A stretch of DNA of 64,000 nt from Loktanella atrilutea (GTDB lineage Bacteria; Pseudomonadota; Alphaproteobacteria; Rhodobacterales; Rhodobacteraceae), in contig NZ_FQUE01000001.1 of assembly GCF_900128995.1 (NCBI RefSeq), positions 496,001-560,000 on the forward strand. The letters are read 5' to 3'. Positions 28,161 to 37,469 of the stretch are shown piece by piece. Within the stretch, counting starts at the first letter, position 1, and each line of letters begins with the position of its first letter. A model generated the notes under the pieces. That model saw only the letters and a list, made by a program, of their open reading frames with translations, was not told where the DNA came from and did no database searches. Both the position numbers and the translations under genes were made by a program.

Positions 28161-29716
28161 CGCGGGACGCGCATCTGGCGGCGCTGGGGCGGGTGGCCGA
28201 TGCGGCGGCGCTGGCGATGGCCGGCGGCGGCGACAAGGCCCGCGACCGGCACGTGAGCCGCGGCAAGATGCTGCCGCGCGACCGTGTGGCGAACCTGCTG
28301 GACGCCGGATCGCCCTGGCTGGAGATCGGGGTGACGGCGGGGCACGGGATGTACGATGGCGCGGCACCGGGGGCCGGCGTGATCGCCGGGATCGGGCGGG
28401 TTTGTGGCGTTCAGGTCATGGTGGTCTGCAACGACGCCACCGTGAAGGGCGGCACCTATTACCCGGTCAGCGTCAAGAAGCACCTGCGCGCGCAGGAGAT
28501 TGCGGCGCACTGCCGGTTGCCCTGCGTCTACCTCGTGGATTCGGGCGGGGCGAACCTGCCGAACCAGGACGAGGTCTTTCCGGACCGCGATCATTTCGGA
28601 CGCATCTTCTACAATCAGGCAAACATGTCGGCGGCGGGCATCGCGCAGATCGCGGTGGTGATGGGGTCCTGCACCGCCGGCGGCGCCTACGTGCCCGCCA
28701 TGGCGGACGTCAGCATCATCGTGCGGGATCAGGGGACGATCTTCCTGGCCGGGCCGCCGCTGGTGAAGGCGGCGACGGGCGAAGTGGTGTCGGCGGAGGA
28801 TCTTGGCGGCGGCGACGTGCACACGCGGTTGTCGGGCGTGGCGGATTACCTGGCCGAGGACGATGCCCATGCGCTGGCGCTGGCGCGGCAGGCGGTGGCG
28901 AGCGTGTCGCAGCGGACTCTGTGCAATGTCAAGCGGTTGGAGAGCGAACCTCCGGCGCTGGATCCCGAGACGCTGTTCGACGTGGTGCCTGCCGATCTGC
29001 GCACGCCCTACGACATCCGCGAGGTGATCCAGCGGATCGTCGACGGCTCGCGCTTCGATGAATTCAAGGCGCGGTTCGGGGATACGCTGGTGACGGGGTT
29101 CGCCCATATCGACGGCTGGCCCTGCGGAATCGTGGCCAACAACGGGGTGCTGTTCAGTCAGGCCGCGCAGAAGGGCGCGCATTTCGTGGAGCTGTGTTCG
29201 CAGCGGCGCATCCCGCTGGTGTTCCTGCAGAACATCACCGGCTTCATGGTGGGCCGCGCGTACGAGAACGAGGGGATCGCGCGGCACGGGGCCAAGATGG
29301 TGACGGCGGTGGCGACGACCAAGGTGCCCAAGATCACAATGGTCGTGGGCGGCAGCTATGGCGCGGGAAATTACGGCATGGCGGGAAGGGCTTACAGCCC
29401 GGATTTCATGTGGACGTGGCCCACGTCGCGGACCGCCGTCATGGGCGGCGAGCAGGCGGCGGGGGTGCTGGCGACGGTGCGGCGCGAAGGACTGGAGCGG
29501 CGCGGGATCGACTGGGCGGAGGAGGAGGAGACGGCCTTCAAGCAACCGATCCTGGACCAGTTCGCGGAACAGTCGGACCCGCTTTATGCCGCGGCCCGGT
29601 TGTGGGACGACGGGGTGATCGACCCGCGGCAGAGCCGGGCGGTGCTGGCGCTGAGCCTGGCAGCGAGTTGCAATGCAGAGATCGAGGAGACACGCTTTGG
29701 CGTCTTTCGGATGTAG
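28157..29716 (+). CDS. mccB: Methylcrotonyl-CoA carboxylase, carboxyltransferase (beta) subunit
   Basis: 519 residues. It transfers CO2 from biotin to 3-methylcrotonyl-CoA. It shows the tandem crotonase-fold carboxyltransferase domains, with [45 protein letters not shown] and [24 protein letters not shown] typical of the MCC branch rather than propionyl- or acetyl-CoA carboxylases. The start at 28157 is in the ATGA overlap with the LprI-like gene. A GC-rich 16-bp inverted repeat separates it from mccA. Later pathway genes (hydratase, HMG-CoA lyase) are not in the window. Confidence 0.96.
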   Translation: MTRDAHLAALGRVADAAALAMAGGGDKARDRHVSRGKMLPRDRVANLLDAGSPWLEIGVTAGHGMYDGAAPGAGVIAGIGRVCGVQVMVVCNDATVKGGTYYPVSVKKHLRAQEIAAHCRLPCVYLVDSGGANLPNQDEVFPDRDHFGRIFYNQANMSAAGIAQIAVVMGSCTAGGAYVPAMADVSIIVRDQGTIFLAGPPLVKAATGEVVSAEDLGGGDVHTRLSGVADYLAEDDAHALALARQAVASVSQRTLCNVKRLESEPPALDPETLFDVVPADLRTPYDIREVIQRIVDGSRFDEFKARFGDTLVTGFAHIDGWPCGIVANNGVLFSQAAQKGAHFVELCSQRRIPLVFLQNITGFMVGRAYENEGIARHGAKMVTAVATTKVPKITMVVGGSYGAGNYGMAGRAYSPDFMWTWPTSRTAVMGGEQAAGVLATVRREGLERRGIDWAEEEETAFKQPILDQFAEQSDPLYAAARLWDDGVIDPRQSRAVLALSLAASCNAEIEETRFGVFRM

Positions 29717-29719
29717 GCC

Positions 29720-29768
29720 GCTGCGGGGGTGGGCGTCCCACCCGCCCACCCCCGCCCACCCCCGCAGC
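29720..29768. repeat. 16-bp GC-rich inverted repeat between mccB and mccA
   Basis: Arms GCTGCGGGGGTGGGCG (29720-29735) and its exact complement (29753-29768), with a 17-base loop that itself contains CCCACCCGCCCACC. It starts three bases after the mccB stop and lies just before the mccA ribosome-binding site. Possible intra-operon attenuator or mRNA-stability hairpin. Confidence 0.75.
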
Positions 29769-29790
29769 GTCCGGCGAGCGGAGGGTTGCC

Positions 29791-31719
29791 ATGTTTGACC
29801 GGGTGCTGGTGGCGAACCGGGGCGAGATCGCCTGCCGGATCATGCGGACCTGCCGGGCTCTGGGGGTGGAGACGGTGGCCGTTTATTCCGATGCCGACGC
29901 AGGCGCGGTGCACGTGCGGATGGCGGACCGGGCGATGCGGCTGGGGCCGGCGGCGGTGGCGGAGAGCTATCTGCGCGGCGATCTGATCATCGCGGCGGCG
30001 CGGGAGACGGGCTGCGACGCGATCCATCCGGGCTATGGCTTTCTGTCCGAGAACCCTGATTTCGTCGATCAGGTGACGGCGGCGGGGCTGGTGTTCATCG
30101 GGCCGAGCGCCGCGGCGATCCGCGCGATGGGGCTGAAGGATGCGGCCAAGGCGCTGATGCAGAAGGCCGGCGTGCCGGTGGTGCCGGGCTATCTGGGGGC
30201 CGACCAGTCGCCCGCCGTGCTGGCCGCGGAGGCGGGACGGATCGGCTATCCGGTGCTGATCAAGGCGGTTGCGGGTGGCGGCGGCAAGGGGATGCGGCTG
30301 GTCGAGGCGGCGGAGGGTTTCGCCGAGGCGCTGGAGAGTGCGAAAGCGGAGGCGCGGACCGCCTTCGGCAACGGCGACGTGCTGATCGAGAAGTATATCC
30401 AGCGGCCACGGCATATCGAGGTGCAGGTCTTCGGCGACGGGACCGACGCGGTGCATCTGTTCGAGCGCGATTGCTCGTTGCAGCGGCGGCATCAGAAGGT
30501 GATCGAGGAGGCGCCGGCGCCGGGGATGACCGAGGCCGTGCGCGCGGCGATGGGCGATGCTGCCGTGCGGGCGGCGCGGGCGATCGGCTATGCCGGGGCG
30601 GGGACGATCGAGTTCATCGTGGACGCCAGCGACGGGCTGCGCGCCGACGGCTTCTGGTTCATGGAGATGAACACGCGGTTGCAGGTGGAGCATCCGGTGA
30701 CCGAGGCGATCACCGGCGTCGATCTGGTGGAATGGCAGCTGCGGGTCGCGAGCGGCGAGGCCCTGCCGTTGCGGCAGGATCAGCTGGCGATCAACGGGCA
30801 CGCCATCGAGGCACGGCTTTATGCAGAGGATGTGCCGGCGGGGTTCCTGCCGGCGACGGGACGGCTTGCGCATCTGGCCTTTCCGGCAGCGGCGCGGATC
30901 GACAGCGGGGTCGAGACCGGGAGCGAGATATCCCCCTGGTACGATCCGATGATCGCCAAGGTGACGGTGCATGGCGCCGACCGTGCCGCGGCGCTGGCGG
31001 CGATGGGCGCGGCGCTGGACGCGACGCAGGTGGCGGGGACGGTGACGAACCTCGGGTTCCTGCAGCGGCTGGTGGCGGAGCCCGACTTTGCCGCGGGGAC
31101 GATGGATACCGGGCTGATCGCGCGGCAGGCGGATCTGGTGGCGCCTGCGCAGGCCGACCCCGCGCGCACCGCGCTGGCGGCGCTGGTGGCGGCGGGGCTG
31201 GCGAGGGAGGCGGCGCCGTGGCAGGGCTTTGCCCTGTGGGCGCCGCTGTCGCAGCGGGTGGCGCTGATGCGCGAGGGCGCCGAGGTGGCGGCAACGCTGA
31301 CGGCGCGGCCGGAGGGCTGGGATGTGCAGGTCGGCGGGACGACGGTGGCGCTTTGCCGTGATGCGGGGGGCTGGCGGGCGGACGGGGTGCGCTTGCCGCG
31401 GGCCCTGCGCCACGGCGATGCGGTGACGGTCTTCGGGGCCGATCCGCTGACCTTTGCGATCCCCGATCCGCTGGCGCGCGGCGGGGCCGAGGCGGGCGGC
31501 GACGCGGTCCTGGCGCCGATGCCGGGGCTGGTGGCGCAGGTGACGGTCAGCGCGGGGCAGGCGGTCGCCGCGGGCGACCGGATGGTCGTGCTGGAGGCGA
31601 TGAAGATGGAACACGTGCTGCGCGCGCCCCGCGACGGCATCGTGGCCGAGGTCGCCGTGGCGCAGGGCGATCAGGTCAAGGCCGGCGTGGCGCTGGTGAC
31701 GCTGGCGGTCGCGGACTGA
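29791..31719 (+). CDS. mccA: Methylcrotonyl-CoA carboxylase, biotin-carrying (alpha) subunit
   Basis: 642 residues. An N-terminal biotin carboxylase (about 1-445; FDRVLVANRGEIACRI, ATP-grasp AVAGGGGKGMRLV, MEMNTRLQVEHPVTE) is followed by a linker domain and a C-terminal biotinyl domain with Lys605 in EAMKMEHVLRAP. With MccB it forms the biotin-dependent carboxylase of leucine degradation. Its start is at 29791 after GGAGGG. A GC-hairpin/GAGGTATTT element follows the stop, ending the operon. Confidence 0.96.
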   Translation: MFDRVLVANRGEIACRIMRTCRALGVETVAVYSDADAGAVHVRMADRAMRLGPAAVAESYLRGDLIIAAARETGCDAIHPGYGFLSENPDFVDQVTAAGLVFIGPSAAAIRAMGLKDAAKALMQKAGVPVVPGYLGADQSPAVLAAEAGRIGYPVLIKAVAGGGGKGMRLVEAAEGFAEALESAKAEARTAFGNGDVLIEKYIQRPRHIEVQVFGDGTDAVHLFERDCSLQRRHQKVIEEAPAPGMTEAVRAAMGDAAVRAARAIGYAGAGTIEFIVDASDGLRADGFWFMEMNTRLQVEHPVTEAITGVDLVEWQLRVASGEALPLRQDQLAINGHAIEARLYAEDVPAGFLPATGRLAHLAFPAAARIDSGVETGSEISPWYDPMIAKVTVHGADRAAALAAMGAALDATQVAGTVTNLGFLQRLVAEPDFAAGTMDTGLIARQADLVAPAQADPARTALAALVAAGLAREAAPWQGFALWAPLSQRVALMREGAEVAATLTARPEGWDVQVGGTTVALCRDAGGWRADGVRLPRALRHGDAVTVFGADPLTFAIPDPLARGGAEAGGDAVLAPMPGLVAQVTVSAGQAVAAGDRMVVLEAMKMEHVLRAPRDGIVAEVAVAQGDQVKAGVALVTLAVAD

Positions 31720-31747
31720 GGACGCGGCGCGCCGGGATGGGCGTGCA

Positions 31748-31804
31748 GGGGGCGCTGCCCCCGGTGCGGTGCGCCTTCCTCGAGGTATTTTCGACGCGAA
31801 GATG
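31748..31804 (+). repeat. GC-hairpin plus GAGGTATTT element, copy D
   Basis: Hairpin GGGGGC-GCT-GCCCCC (31748-31762), a short spacer, then TTCCTCGAGGTATTTTCGAC and GCGAAGATG ending at 31804. It lies 28 bases after mccA, in the same orientation, and upstream of the nuo promoter region. Confidence 0.75.
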
Positions 31805-31842
31805 CGGGCGCGACAAAGGGTGGCAGAGGGGGGCGGCGTCGG

Positions 31843-31870
31843 TTGACCCTGCCGGGAGCCGGGTTTAAGT
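31843..31870 (+). promoter_or_regulatory. Candidate sigma-70 promoter of the nuo operon
   Basis: TTGACC (31843-31848) and TTAAGT (31865-31870) with a 16-base spacer, about 60 bases before the nuoA start. The -35 is a good match and the -10 is partial. It is the only such pair in the gap between mccA and nuoA. Confidence 0.45.
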
Positions 31871-31928
31871 GTGACCGCAGCCGCACCCGCCCGCCTTGCG
31901 CGGGTGCACCGGGAAAAGGATCACCCCC

Positions 31929-32294
31929 TTGGAATCGATGCTGAACGAATACCTGCCGATCATGATCTTTCTGGGGCTGGCGATCGTGCTGGGCCTGATC
32001 CTGATTCTGGCGGCGGCGCTGGTCGCCGTGCGCAATCCCGACCCGGAAAAGGTGTCGGCCTACGAATGCGGGTTCAACGCCTTCGACGACGCCCGGATGA
32101 AGTTCGACGTGCGGTTCTACCTCGTGTCGATCCTGTTCATCATCTTCGATCTGGAGGTCGCCTTTCTGTTTCCCTGGGCCGTGGCGTTCAAGGACATCAG
32201 CATGGTCGGGTTCTGGTCGATGATGGTCTTCCTCGGGGTGCTGACCGCGGGCTTTGCCTATGAATGGAAGAAGGGAGCTCTCGAATGGGAGTGA
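31929..32294 (+). CDS. nuoA: NADH-quinone oxidoreductase subunit A
   Basis: 121 residues, three membrane helices. It has the NuoA signature [43 protein letters not shown] place the start at the TTG at 31929 because GGGAAAAGGA sits eight bases before it, while the ATG at 31938 would be 17 bases away; the start is still open. Part of complex I membrane arm, next to the quinone pocket. First gene of nuoABCD-lipoprotein-nuoE, overlapping nuoB by ten bases. Confidence 0.95.
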   Translation: MESMLNEYLPIMIFLGLAIVLGLILILAAALVAVRNPDPEKVSAYECGFNAFDDARMKFDVRFYLVSILFIIFDLEVAFLFPWAVAFKDISMVGFWSMMVFLGVLTAGFAYEWKKGALEWE

Positions 32295-32815
32295 TGACCG
32301 GAACGCAAGTCGGCCCCGACCGCGAGGTCGCGACGCAGGCGCTGAACAGGGAACTGACCGACAAGGGGTTCCTCGTCACCTCGACCGCCGACATCGTGAA
32401 CTGGGCGCGGACCGGGTCGCTGCACTGGATGACCTTCGGGCTGGCCTGCTGCGCGGTCGAGATGATGCATACCTCGATGCCGCGCTATGACCTCGAACGC
32501 TTTGGCACCGCACCGCGCGCATCCCCGCGCCAGTCGGACCTGATGATCGTGGCGGGCACGCTGACCAACAAGATGGCGCCCGCGTTGCGCAAGGTCTACG
32601 ACCAGATGCCGGAGCCGCGCTACGTGATTTCGATGGGGTCCTGCGCCAACGGCGGCGGCTACTATCACTACAGCTATTCCGTGGTGCGCGGCTGCGACCG
32701 GGTCGTGCCGGTGGACGTCTACGTGCCCGGCTGCCCGCCGACCGCAGAGGCGCTGCTTTATGGTATCCTGCAGCTGCAGCGCAAGATCCGCCGCACCGGC
32801 ACCATCGTCCGCTAA
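32285..32815 (+). CDS. nuoB: NADH-quinone oxidoreductase subunit B
   Basis: 176 residues. It carries the terminal [4Fe-4S] cluster N2, whose ligands are visible in [18 protein letters not shown] (tandem Cys), [10 protein letters not shown] and [13 protein letters not shown]. It hands electrons to quinone. The start at 32285 has GGGAG seven bases upstream; a second ATG at 32294 is too close to the next GGGAG. Sits within complex I between NuoCD and the membrane arm. Confidence 0.97.
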   Translation: MGVMTGTQVGPDREVATQALNRELTDKGFLVTSTADIVNWARTGSLHWMTFGLACCAVEMMHTSMPRYDLERFGTAPRASPRQSDLMIVAGTLTNKMAPALRKVYDQMPEPRYVISMGSCANGGGYYHYSYSVVRGCDRVVPVDVYVPGCPPTAEALLYGILQLQRKIRRTGTIVR

Positions 32816-32824
32816 GGGGGCCCC

Positions 32825-33457
32825 ATGTCCGACGCTTTGAACGAACTCGGCCAGCATCTGGAACAGAAGCGGCACGATTGCGTGCTGGGGTGGGCGGTCG
32901 CCCATGGCGAGCTGACCGTCACCGTGGCGCTGTCGCAGATCGTGGGCTTCGTCGATTTCCTGCGCGTCGATCCGGCGTGCCGGTTCTCATCAATCGTGGA
33001 TATCACCGCTGTGGACCATCCCCAGCGGCCCAAGCGGTTCGAGGTCGTCTACCACTTCCTGAGCATGTACCAGAACCAGCGCATCCGGCTGAAGGTCGAC
33101 GTGCGCGAGGAGGACATGGTGCCGTCGATCATCACCGTGCATCCCAGCGCCAACTGGTTCGAGCGCGAGATCTTCGACATGTTCGGCATCCTGTTTTCCG
33201 GCCACCCGGATCTGCGGCGCCTGCTGACCGACTACGGATTCCGCGGCCACCCGCTGCGCAAGGATTTCCCGACCACCGGCTATACCGAGGTCCGTTATGA
33301 CGAAGTGCAGAAGCGCGTCGTCTACGAGCCCGTCAGTCTGGTGCAGGAATACCGTCAGTTCGACTTCATGTCGCCGTGGGAAGGGGCCGAATACATCCTG
33401 CCCGGCGACGACAAGGCGGCACCTGACGGCCATGTCTCGAAAGGACCGGCGAAATGA
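32825..33457 (+). CDS. nuoC: NADH-quinone oxidoreductase subunit C
   Basis: 210 residues, the 30-kDa subunit. [43 protein letters not shown] is the family signature block. It is not fused to NuoD here, unlike in enterobacteria. It overlaps nuoD by four bases (ATGA), consistent with coupled translation of two subunits that bind each other. The tail after EYILPGDD is short and polar. Confidence 0.96.
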   Translation: MSDALNELGQHLEQKRHDCVLGWAVAHGELTVTVALSQIVGFVDFLRVDPACRFSSIVDITAVDHPQRPKRFEVVYHFLSMYQNQRIRLKVDVREEDMVPSIITVHPSANWFEREIFDMFGILFSGHPDLRRLLTDYGFRGHPLRKDFPTTGYTEVRYDEVQKRVVYEPVSLVQEYRQFDFMSPWEGAEYILPGDDKAAPDGHVSKGPAK

Positions 33458-34692
33458 TGGACGGCGATATCCGCATCAACAGCTACGACGACGGGTCGGT
33501 GGACGCGCGCACGGGCGAGCAGAAGATCCGCAACTTCAACATCAACTTCGGCCCGCAACACCCTGCGGCGCATGGCGTTCTGCGTCTTGTGCTGGAGCTT
33601 GACGGCGAGATCGTCGAACGCTGCGACCCGCATATCGGGCTGCTGCACCGCGGCACCGAAAAGCTGATGGAGAGCCGCACCTACCTCCAGAACCTGCCGT
33701 ATTTCGACCGGCTGGACTACGTGGCGCCGATGAATCAGGAACATGCCTGGTGTCTGGCGATCGAACGGCTGACGAAGACGGTGGTGCCGCGCCGCGCGCA
33801 GCTGATCCGGGTGCTTTATTCCGAGATCGGGCGCATCCTGAGCCACCTGCTGAACGTCACCACGCAGGCGATGGACGTCGGTGCGCTGACCCCGCCGCTG
33901 TGGGGGTTCGAGGAGCGCGAGAAGCTGATGGTCTTCTACGAGCGGGCCTGCGGCGCGCGTCTGCATGCGGCCTATTTCCGCCCCGGCGGCGTGCATCAGG
34001 ACCTGCCGGACCAGCTGGTCGAGGATATCGACAGCTGGTGCGTCGCGTTCCCCAAGGTGCTGGACGACATTGACGGGCTGCTGACGGAAAACCGCATCTT
34101 CAAGCAGCGCAACGCCGACATCGGCATCGTGACCGAGCAGGACATTCAGGACTGGGGTTTTTCCGGCGTCATGGTGCGGGGGTCGGGCCTCGCCTGGGAT
34201 CTGCGGCGGGCGCAGCCATACGAATGCTACGACGAATTCGAGTTCCAGATTCCAGTCGGCAAGAATGGCGACTGCTATGACCGCTATCTCGTCCGCATGG
34301 AGGAGATGCGCCAGTCGATCCACATCATGCGGCAGGCCTGCGAGAAGCTGCGGCACGAGCGCGGCGACGTCATGGCGCGGGGCAAGATGACCCCGCCCAC
34401 GCGGCACGCGATGAAGACCGACATGGAAAGCCTGATCCACCACTTCAAACTTTATACCGAAGGGTTCCACGTGCCGGAGGGCGAGGTCTATGCCGCCGTC
34501 GAGGCGCCGAAGGGCGAATTCGGCGTCTATCTGGTGGCCGACGGCACGAACAAGCCTTACCGCGCCAAGCTGCGCGCGCCGGGGTATCTGCACCTGCAGG
34601 CCATGGACTATATCGCCTCTGGGCACCAACTGGCCGACGTGGCTGCCATCATCGGCACCATGGACGTCGTTTTCGGGGAAATCGACCGATGA
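33454..34692 (+). CDS. nuoD: NADH-quinone oxidoreductase subunit D
   Basis: 412 residues, the 49-kDa subunit that forms the quinone pocket with Nuo[26 protein letters not shown] contains the conserved histidine loop near the quinone; [16 protein letters not shown] and DVVFGEIDR (C-terminus) are typical. It starts in the nuoC stop and its own stop overlaps a lipoprotein gene by four bases, so the lipoprotein belongs to the same transcript. Confidence 0.97.
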   Translation: MMDGDIRINSYDDGSVDARTGEQKIRNFNINFGPQHPAAHGVLRLVLELDGEIVERCDPHIGLLHRGTEKLMESRTYLQNLPYFDRLDYVAPMNQEHAWCLAIERLTKTVVPRRAQLIRVLYSEIGRILSHLLNVTTQAMDVGALTPPLWGFEEREKLMVFYERACGARLHAAYFRPGGVHQDLPDQLVEDIDSWCVAFPKVLDDIDGLLTENRIFKQRNADIGIVTEQDIQDWGFSGVMVRGSGLAWDLRRAQPYECYDEFEFQIPVGKNGDCYDRYLVRMEEMRQSIHIMRQACEKLRHERGDVMARGKMTPPTRHAMKTDMESLIHHFKLYTEGFHVPEGEVYAAVEAPKGEFGVYLVADGTNKPYRAKLRAPGYLHLQAMDYIASGHQLADVAAIIGTMDVVFGEIDR

Positions 34693-35030
34693 TCGCACGT
34701 ATTCTGACCGTGACCGCGGCGTTGACGCTGGCCGCCTGTGCCCCTGCGGGCAATGGCGTCGGGATCAGCCGGCTGGGCAACAACCTGCCCGCCGATCCGA
34801 CGCCGAAGCCCACGCCGCAGCCGGTGCTGCTGACCGCGAAGGAGCGGCTGGTCGGCGCGATCGAGGCCAACGACTGCGCCCTGACGCCGGACAACGCGGG
34901 CGCGGTGCTGTCGCAGGCGACGATCAGCAAGGCCGAGATGGGGCCGCTGATTCAGGAGTTGCAGGCCGAAGGCCGGGTGGAGACCTCCTCCGCCTCCTCG
35001 ATCCGCGTGCTGAGCGACCGCTGCATCTGA
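34689..35030 (+). CDS. Small lipoprotein encoded inside the nuo operon
   Basis: 113 residues. The signal peptide ends in a LAAC lipobox (Cys about residue 17), followed by a Pro/Thr-rich linker ([12 protein letters not shown]). A small C-terminal domain has [52 protein letters not shown], which looks like a short helical, winged-helix-like fold. ATGA overlap with nuoD and 50 bases before nuoE. Not a known complex I subunit. The envelope location contrasts with the cytoplasmic NuoE it precedes. Confidence 0.85.
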   Translation: MIARILTVTAALTLAACAPAGNGVGISRLGNNLPADPTPKPTPQPVLLTAKERLVGAIEANDCALTPDNAGAVLSQATISKAEMGPLIQELQAEGRVETSSASSIRVLSDRCI

Positions 35031-35080
35031 AATCCCTGACGCGCCCCCGGGCGTACGAACAGACCGGAAGACCCAAGACC

Positions 35081-36307
35081 ATGCTGCGACGCCTTTACCA
35101 CGATCAGCCCGAAAGCTTTGAATTCACGCCGGACAATCTGGCCTGGGCCAAGGGGCAGATGACGAAGTTCCCGGAGGGGCGTCAGGCCTCTGCCGTGATC
35201 CCGCTGCTGTGGCGCGCGCAGGAACAGCATGGCTGGCTGACCCGGCCGGCGATCGAGCATGTCGCCCGGATGCTGGACATGGAATACATCCGCGTGCTGG
35301 AGGTGGCGACCTTCTACTTCATGTTCCAGCTGCAACCGGTTGGCAGCGTTGCACATATTCAGGTCTGCGGCACCCTGTCCTGCATGATCTGTGGGGCAGA
35401 GGACCTGATCGGCGTCTGCAAGGACAAGATCGCGCCGAAGGCGCATCAGCTGTCCGCCGACGGCAAGTTTTCCTGGGAGGAGGTCGAATGCCTCGGGTCA
35501 TGCGCGAACGCGCCGATGGCGCAGATCGGCAAGGATTACTACGAGGATCTGACCGCCGCGCGGCTGGGCGAGATCATCGACGAGATGGCGGCGGGGCAGG
35601 TTCCCGTGCCGGGCCCGCAGAACGGTCGCTATGCGGCAGAGCCGCTGTCCGGACTGACCAGCCTGAAGGACCACGAGAGCGGCAAGCGGCAATACAATGC
35701 CAGCGCGCAGCTTGCGGTCGATATCGGCGACACCATCAAGCGGATCGATGGGACAGAGGTCCCGTTGCTGACGCCGTGGAACGCGGCCAAGCAGGCCGAC
35801 CCCGATCCGAAGGCCGCGGCGCGCGACGATCAGATGGCGCCCGAAGGCCCGGACGGTCGGCAGGGCGGTCGCGTGGCAGGCGACGAAGCGGCCCCGCGCG
35901 ATCAGGGCGACGCCTCTGACGGGGTGGCCGAGGTCGAGGGCGAGGCCAACGGTGAAACCCGTGCCGGCCGCCCTGACGAAGGCAGCGTGGCGCCGGAGCC
36001 GGAGACCGACGTGAAGGCCGAGAGCGGCACTAGGACACCGGGTCTGCAGACGGGTGAGGCGCCCGCGACCGCGGACCATGCGCCGGAGCGGCTGGATGCG
36101 GCGCGCGACGGTCAGGCGGACAATCTGAAGCGGATCAACGGCATCGGGCCGAAGATCGAGGCCGCCCTGAACGATCTGGGCATCTATCACTTCAGCCAGA
36201 TTGCCGCGTGGTCCGACGCCGACGCCGCATGGGTCGAAGGCCAGCTGAAGTCCAGAGGCCGGGTTGCCCGCGAAGACTGGATCGGTCAGGCCAAGACGCT
36301 GGCCTGA
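35081..36307 (+). CDS. nuoE: NADH-quinone oxidoreductase subunit E with long C-terminal extension
   Basis: 408 residues, against about 165-240 for the usual 24-kDa subunit. Residues 1-165 are the thioredoxin-like [2Fe-2S] domain with ligands Cys96, Cys101, Cys137 and Cys141. Residues about 220-335 are a low-complexity acidic/Gly/Ala linker. Residues 345-408 form a helix-hairpin-helix-like domain ([29 protein letters not shown]...[16 protein letters not shown]). I recall a similar tail on some alphaproteobacterial bL21 proteins. A terminator follows; nuoF is not next. Confidence 0.93.
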   Translation: MLRRLYHDQPESFEFTPDNLAWAKGQMTKFPEGRQASAVIPLLWRAQEQHGWLTRPAIEHVARMLDMEYIRVLEVATFYFMFQLQPVGSVAHIQVCGTLSCMICGAEDLIGVCKDKIAPKAHQLSADGKFSWEEVECLGSCANAPMAQIGKDYYEDLTAARLGEIIDEMAAGQVPVPGPQNGRYAAEPLSGLTSLKDHESGKRQYNASAQLAVDIGDTIKRIDGTEVPLLTPWNAAKQADPDPKAAARDDQMAPEGPDGRQGGRVAGDEAAPRDQGDASDGVAEVEGEANGETRAGRPDEGSVAPEPETDVKAESGTRTPGLQTGEAPATADHAPERLDAARDGQADNLKRINGIGPKIEAALNDLGIYHFSQIAAWSDADAAWVEGQLKSRGRVAREDWIGQAKTLA

Positions 36308-36338
36308 GGCCGACAAGACCTTGCAGGCACACTGACGA

Positions 36339-36360
36339 CCCGCGACCGTGCGGTCGCGGG
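36339..36360. terminator. Bidirectional terminator hairpin after nuoE and fliG
   Basis: Stem CCCGCGACC (36339-36347) against GGTCGCGGG (36352-36360), loop GTGC. It sits 31 bases after nuoE and six before the fliG stop on the opposite strand. Marks the end of the nuo transcript in this window. Confidence 0.75.
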
Positions 36361-36365
36361 ATTGA

Positions 36366-37424
36366 TCAGGTTTCTTCCTCCTCGTCCGGGTCGATCAGGG
36401 TGATCGTGCCGTCGTCCGCCAGCGCGCGGATGGCAGAGCTGACGGCGTTCATCGCAGCCTCGCCGTCCACGGGCTTGACGGTGCCGCGGTCGGCAGCCTG
36501 TTCCTTCAACGCGGCGGCCATGCGTTGCGAAATGCAGTCCATGATGTAGGTCGCCGCCGCCTCACGCTCCCCCCCCGCGACGAGGGCGTAGCCGATCGCG
36601 GTCGCGAGGTCCGCGGGATCGATGGCGCGCAGGCAGTTCGGGATGTGAATCGGACGCACGCGGGCGGGGATGTTTTCGAAGGTGAAGATCGCCTTGCGCA
36701 CATTTTTGGCGAAGTCCGCGTCGGTTTCGTCCAGCCCGACGAGGACATCGTCGCGGGTCGGGGCCAGGCTGGAATTGAGGATCGCGCCGACACGTTCGAC
36801 CGGAGCCTTGTCGAAGGCGGTCAGACGGGTGCGGCAGTAGTCGCTGACCAGCGCCTGACCGATGCGCAGCACGGCATCCGGGCCGATGTCGGAGGTCTGG
36901 CGCACGGCAAAGGTGATGCGCCGGGCGCGGGGGCCGGGGATCTTGCCCAGCACCTCTGCCGCGCGGGTGACGGGCAGTTTCGACAGCAGCACGGCGCCGA
37001 TCTGGATGCTTTCGGTGGACAGGATGCGCACGACGTCGTCGGTGGTCAGGTTCTGCAGCCGCGGCCAGGGGTCGCGGCCGTGGCGATTGTCGAGCTGGTC
37101 GCGCAGCTTGTCCGCCAGATGCGGCGAGATCTGACCGGCCAGTGCTTCGAGCGCCGCATCGACGTTGCCGGGGGCGCAGAGGCCGACGGCATCCAGCAGG
37201 TCGGCGAATTCCGTGGCGACGGCATTCACCGTATCGCGGTCGACGAGGCGGATCGCGCCCAGTTCGCGGGCCAGATCCTCTTGCACATGGTCAGGCATGG
37301 TGGACAGGGCAAGCTTGTTCCCGTCGTTGATCAGCAGTTGCACGATCAGGGCTGCCTTGCGCTTGCGCGACAGGGGCAGGGTCGGGGGCGCCGCGTCGGG
37401 CAGGGGATCGAAAGCGTTGAACAT
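36366..37424 (-). CDS. fliG: Flagellar motor switch protein FliG
   Basis: 352 residues. Rotor/switch protein of the flagellar C-ring. Weak but continuous FliG similarity: LSRKRKAALIVQLLINDGNKLALSTMPDHVQEDLARELGAI (N-domain), VLLSKLPVTRAAEVLGKIPGPRARRITFAVRQT (middle) and the C-domain with RKAIFTFENIPARV and DPADLATAIGYALVAGG. The acidic tail DEEEET is unusual. No other flagellar gene is in the window. It lies 45 bases downstream of the truncated LuxR-like gene, on the same strand and with no terminator between, so the two are probably one transcript. Confidence 0.9.
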   Translation of the reverse strand: MFNAFDPLPDAAPPTLPLSRKRKAALIVQLLINDGNKLALSTMPDHVQEDLARELGAIRLVDRDTVNAVATEFADLLDAVGLCAPGNVDAALEALAGQISPHLADKLRDQLDNRHGRDPWPRLQNLTTDDVVRILSTESIQIGAVLLSKLPVTRAAEVLGKIPGPRARRITFAVRQTSDIGPDAVLRIGQALVSDYCRTRLTAFDKAPVERVGAILNSSLAPTRDDVLVGLDETDADFAKNVRKAIFTFENIPARVRPIHIPNCLRAIDPADLATAIGYALVAGGEREAAATYIMDCISQRMAAALKEQAADRGTVKPVDGEAAMNAVSSAIRALADDGTITLIDPDEEEET

Positions 37425-37469
37425 GCAGCCGACCCTAGCCCGCGTTGGTCAAGGAACGGTGAACGGCGG

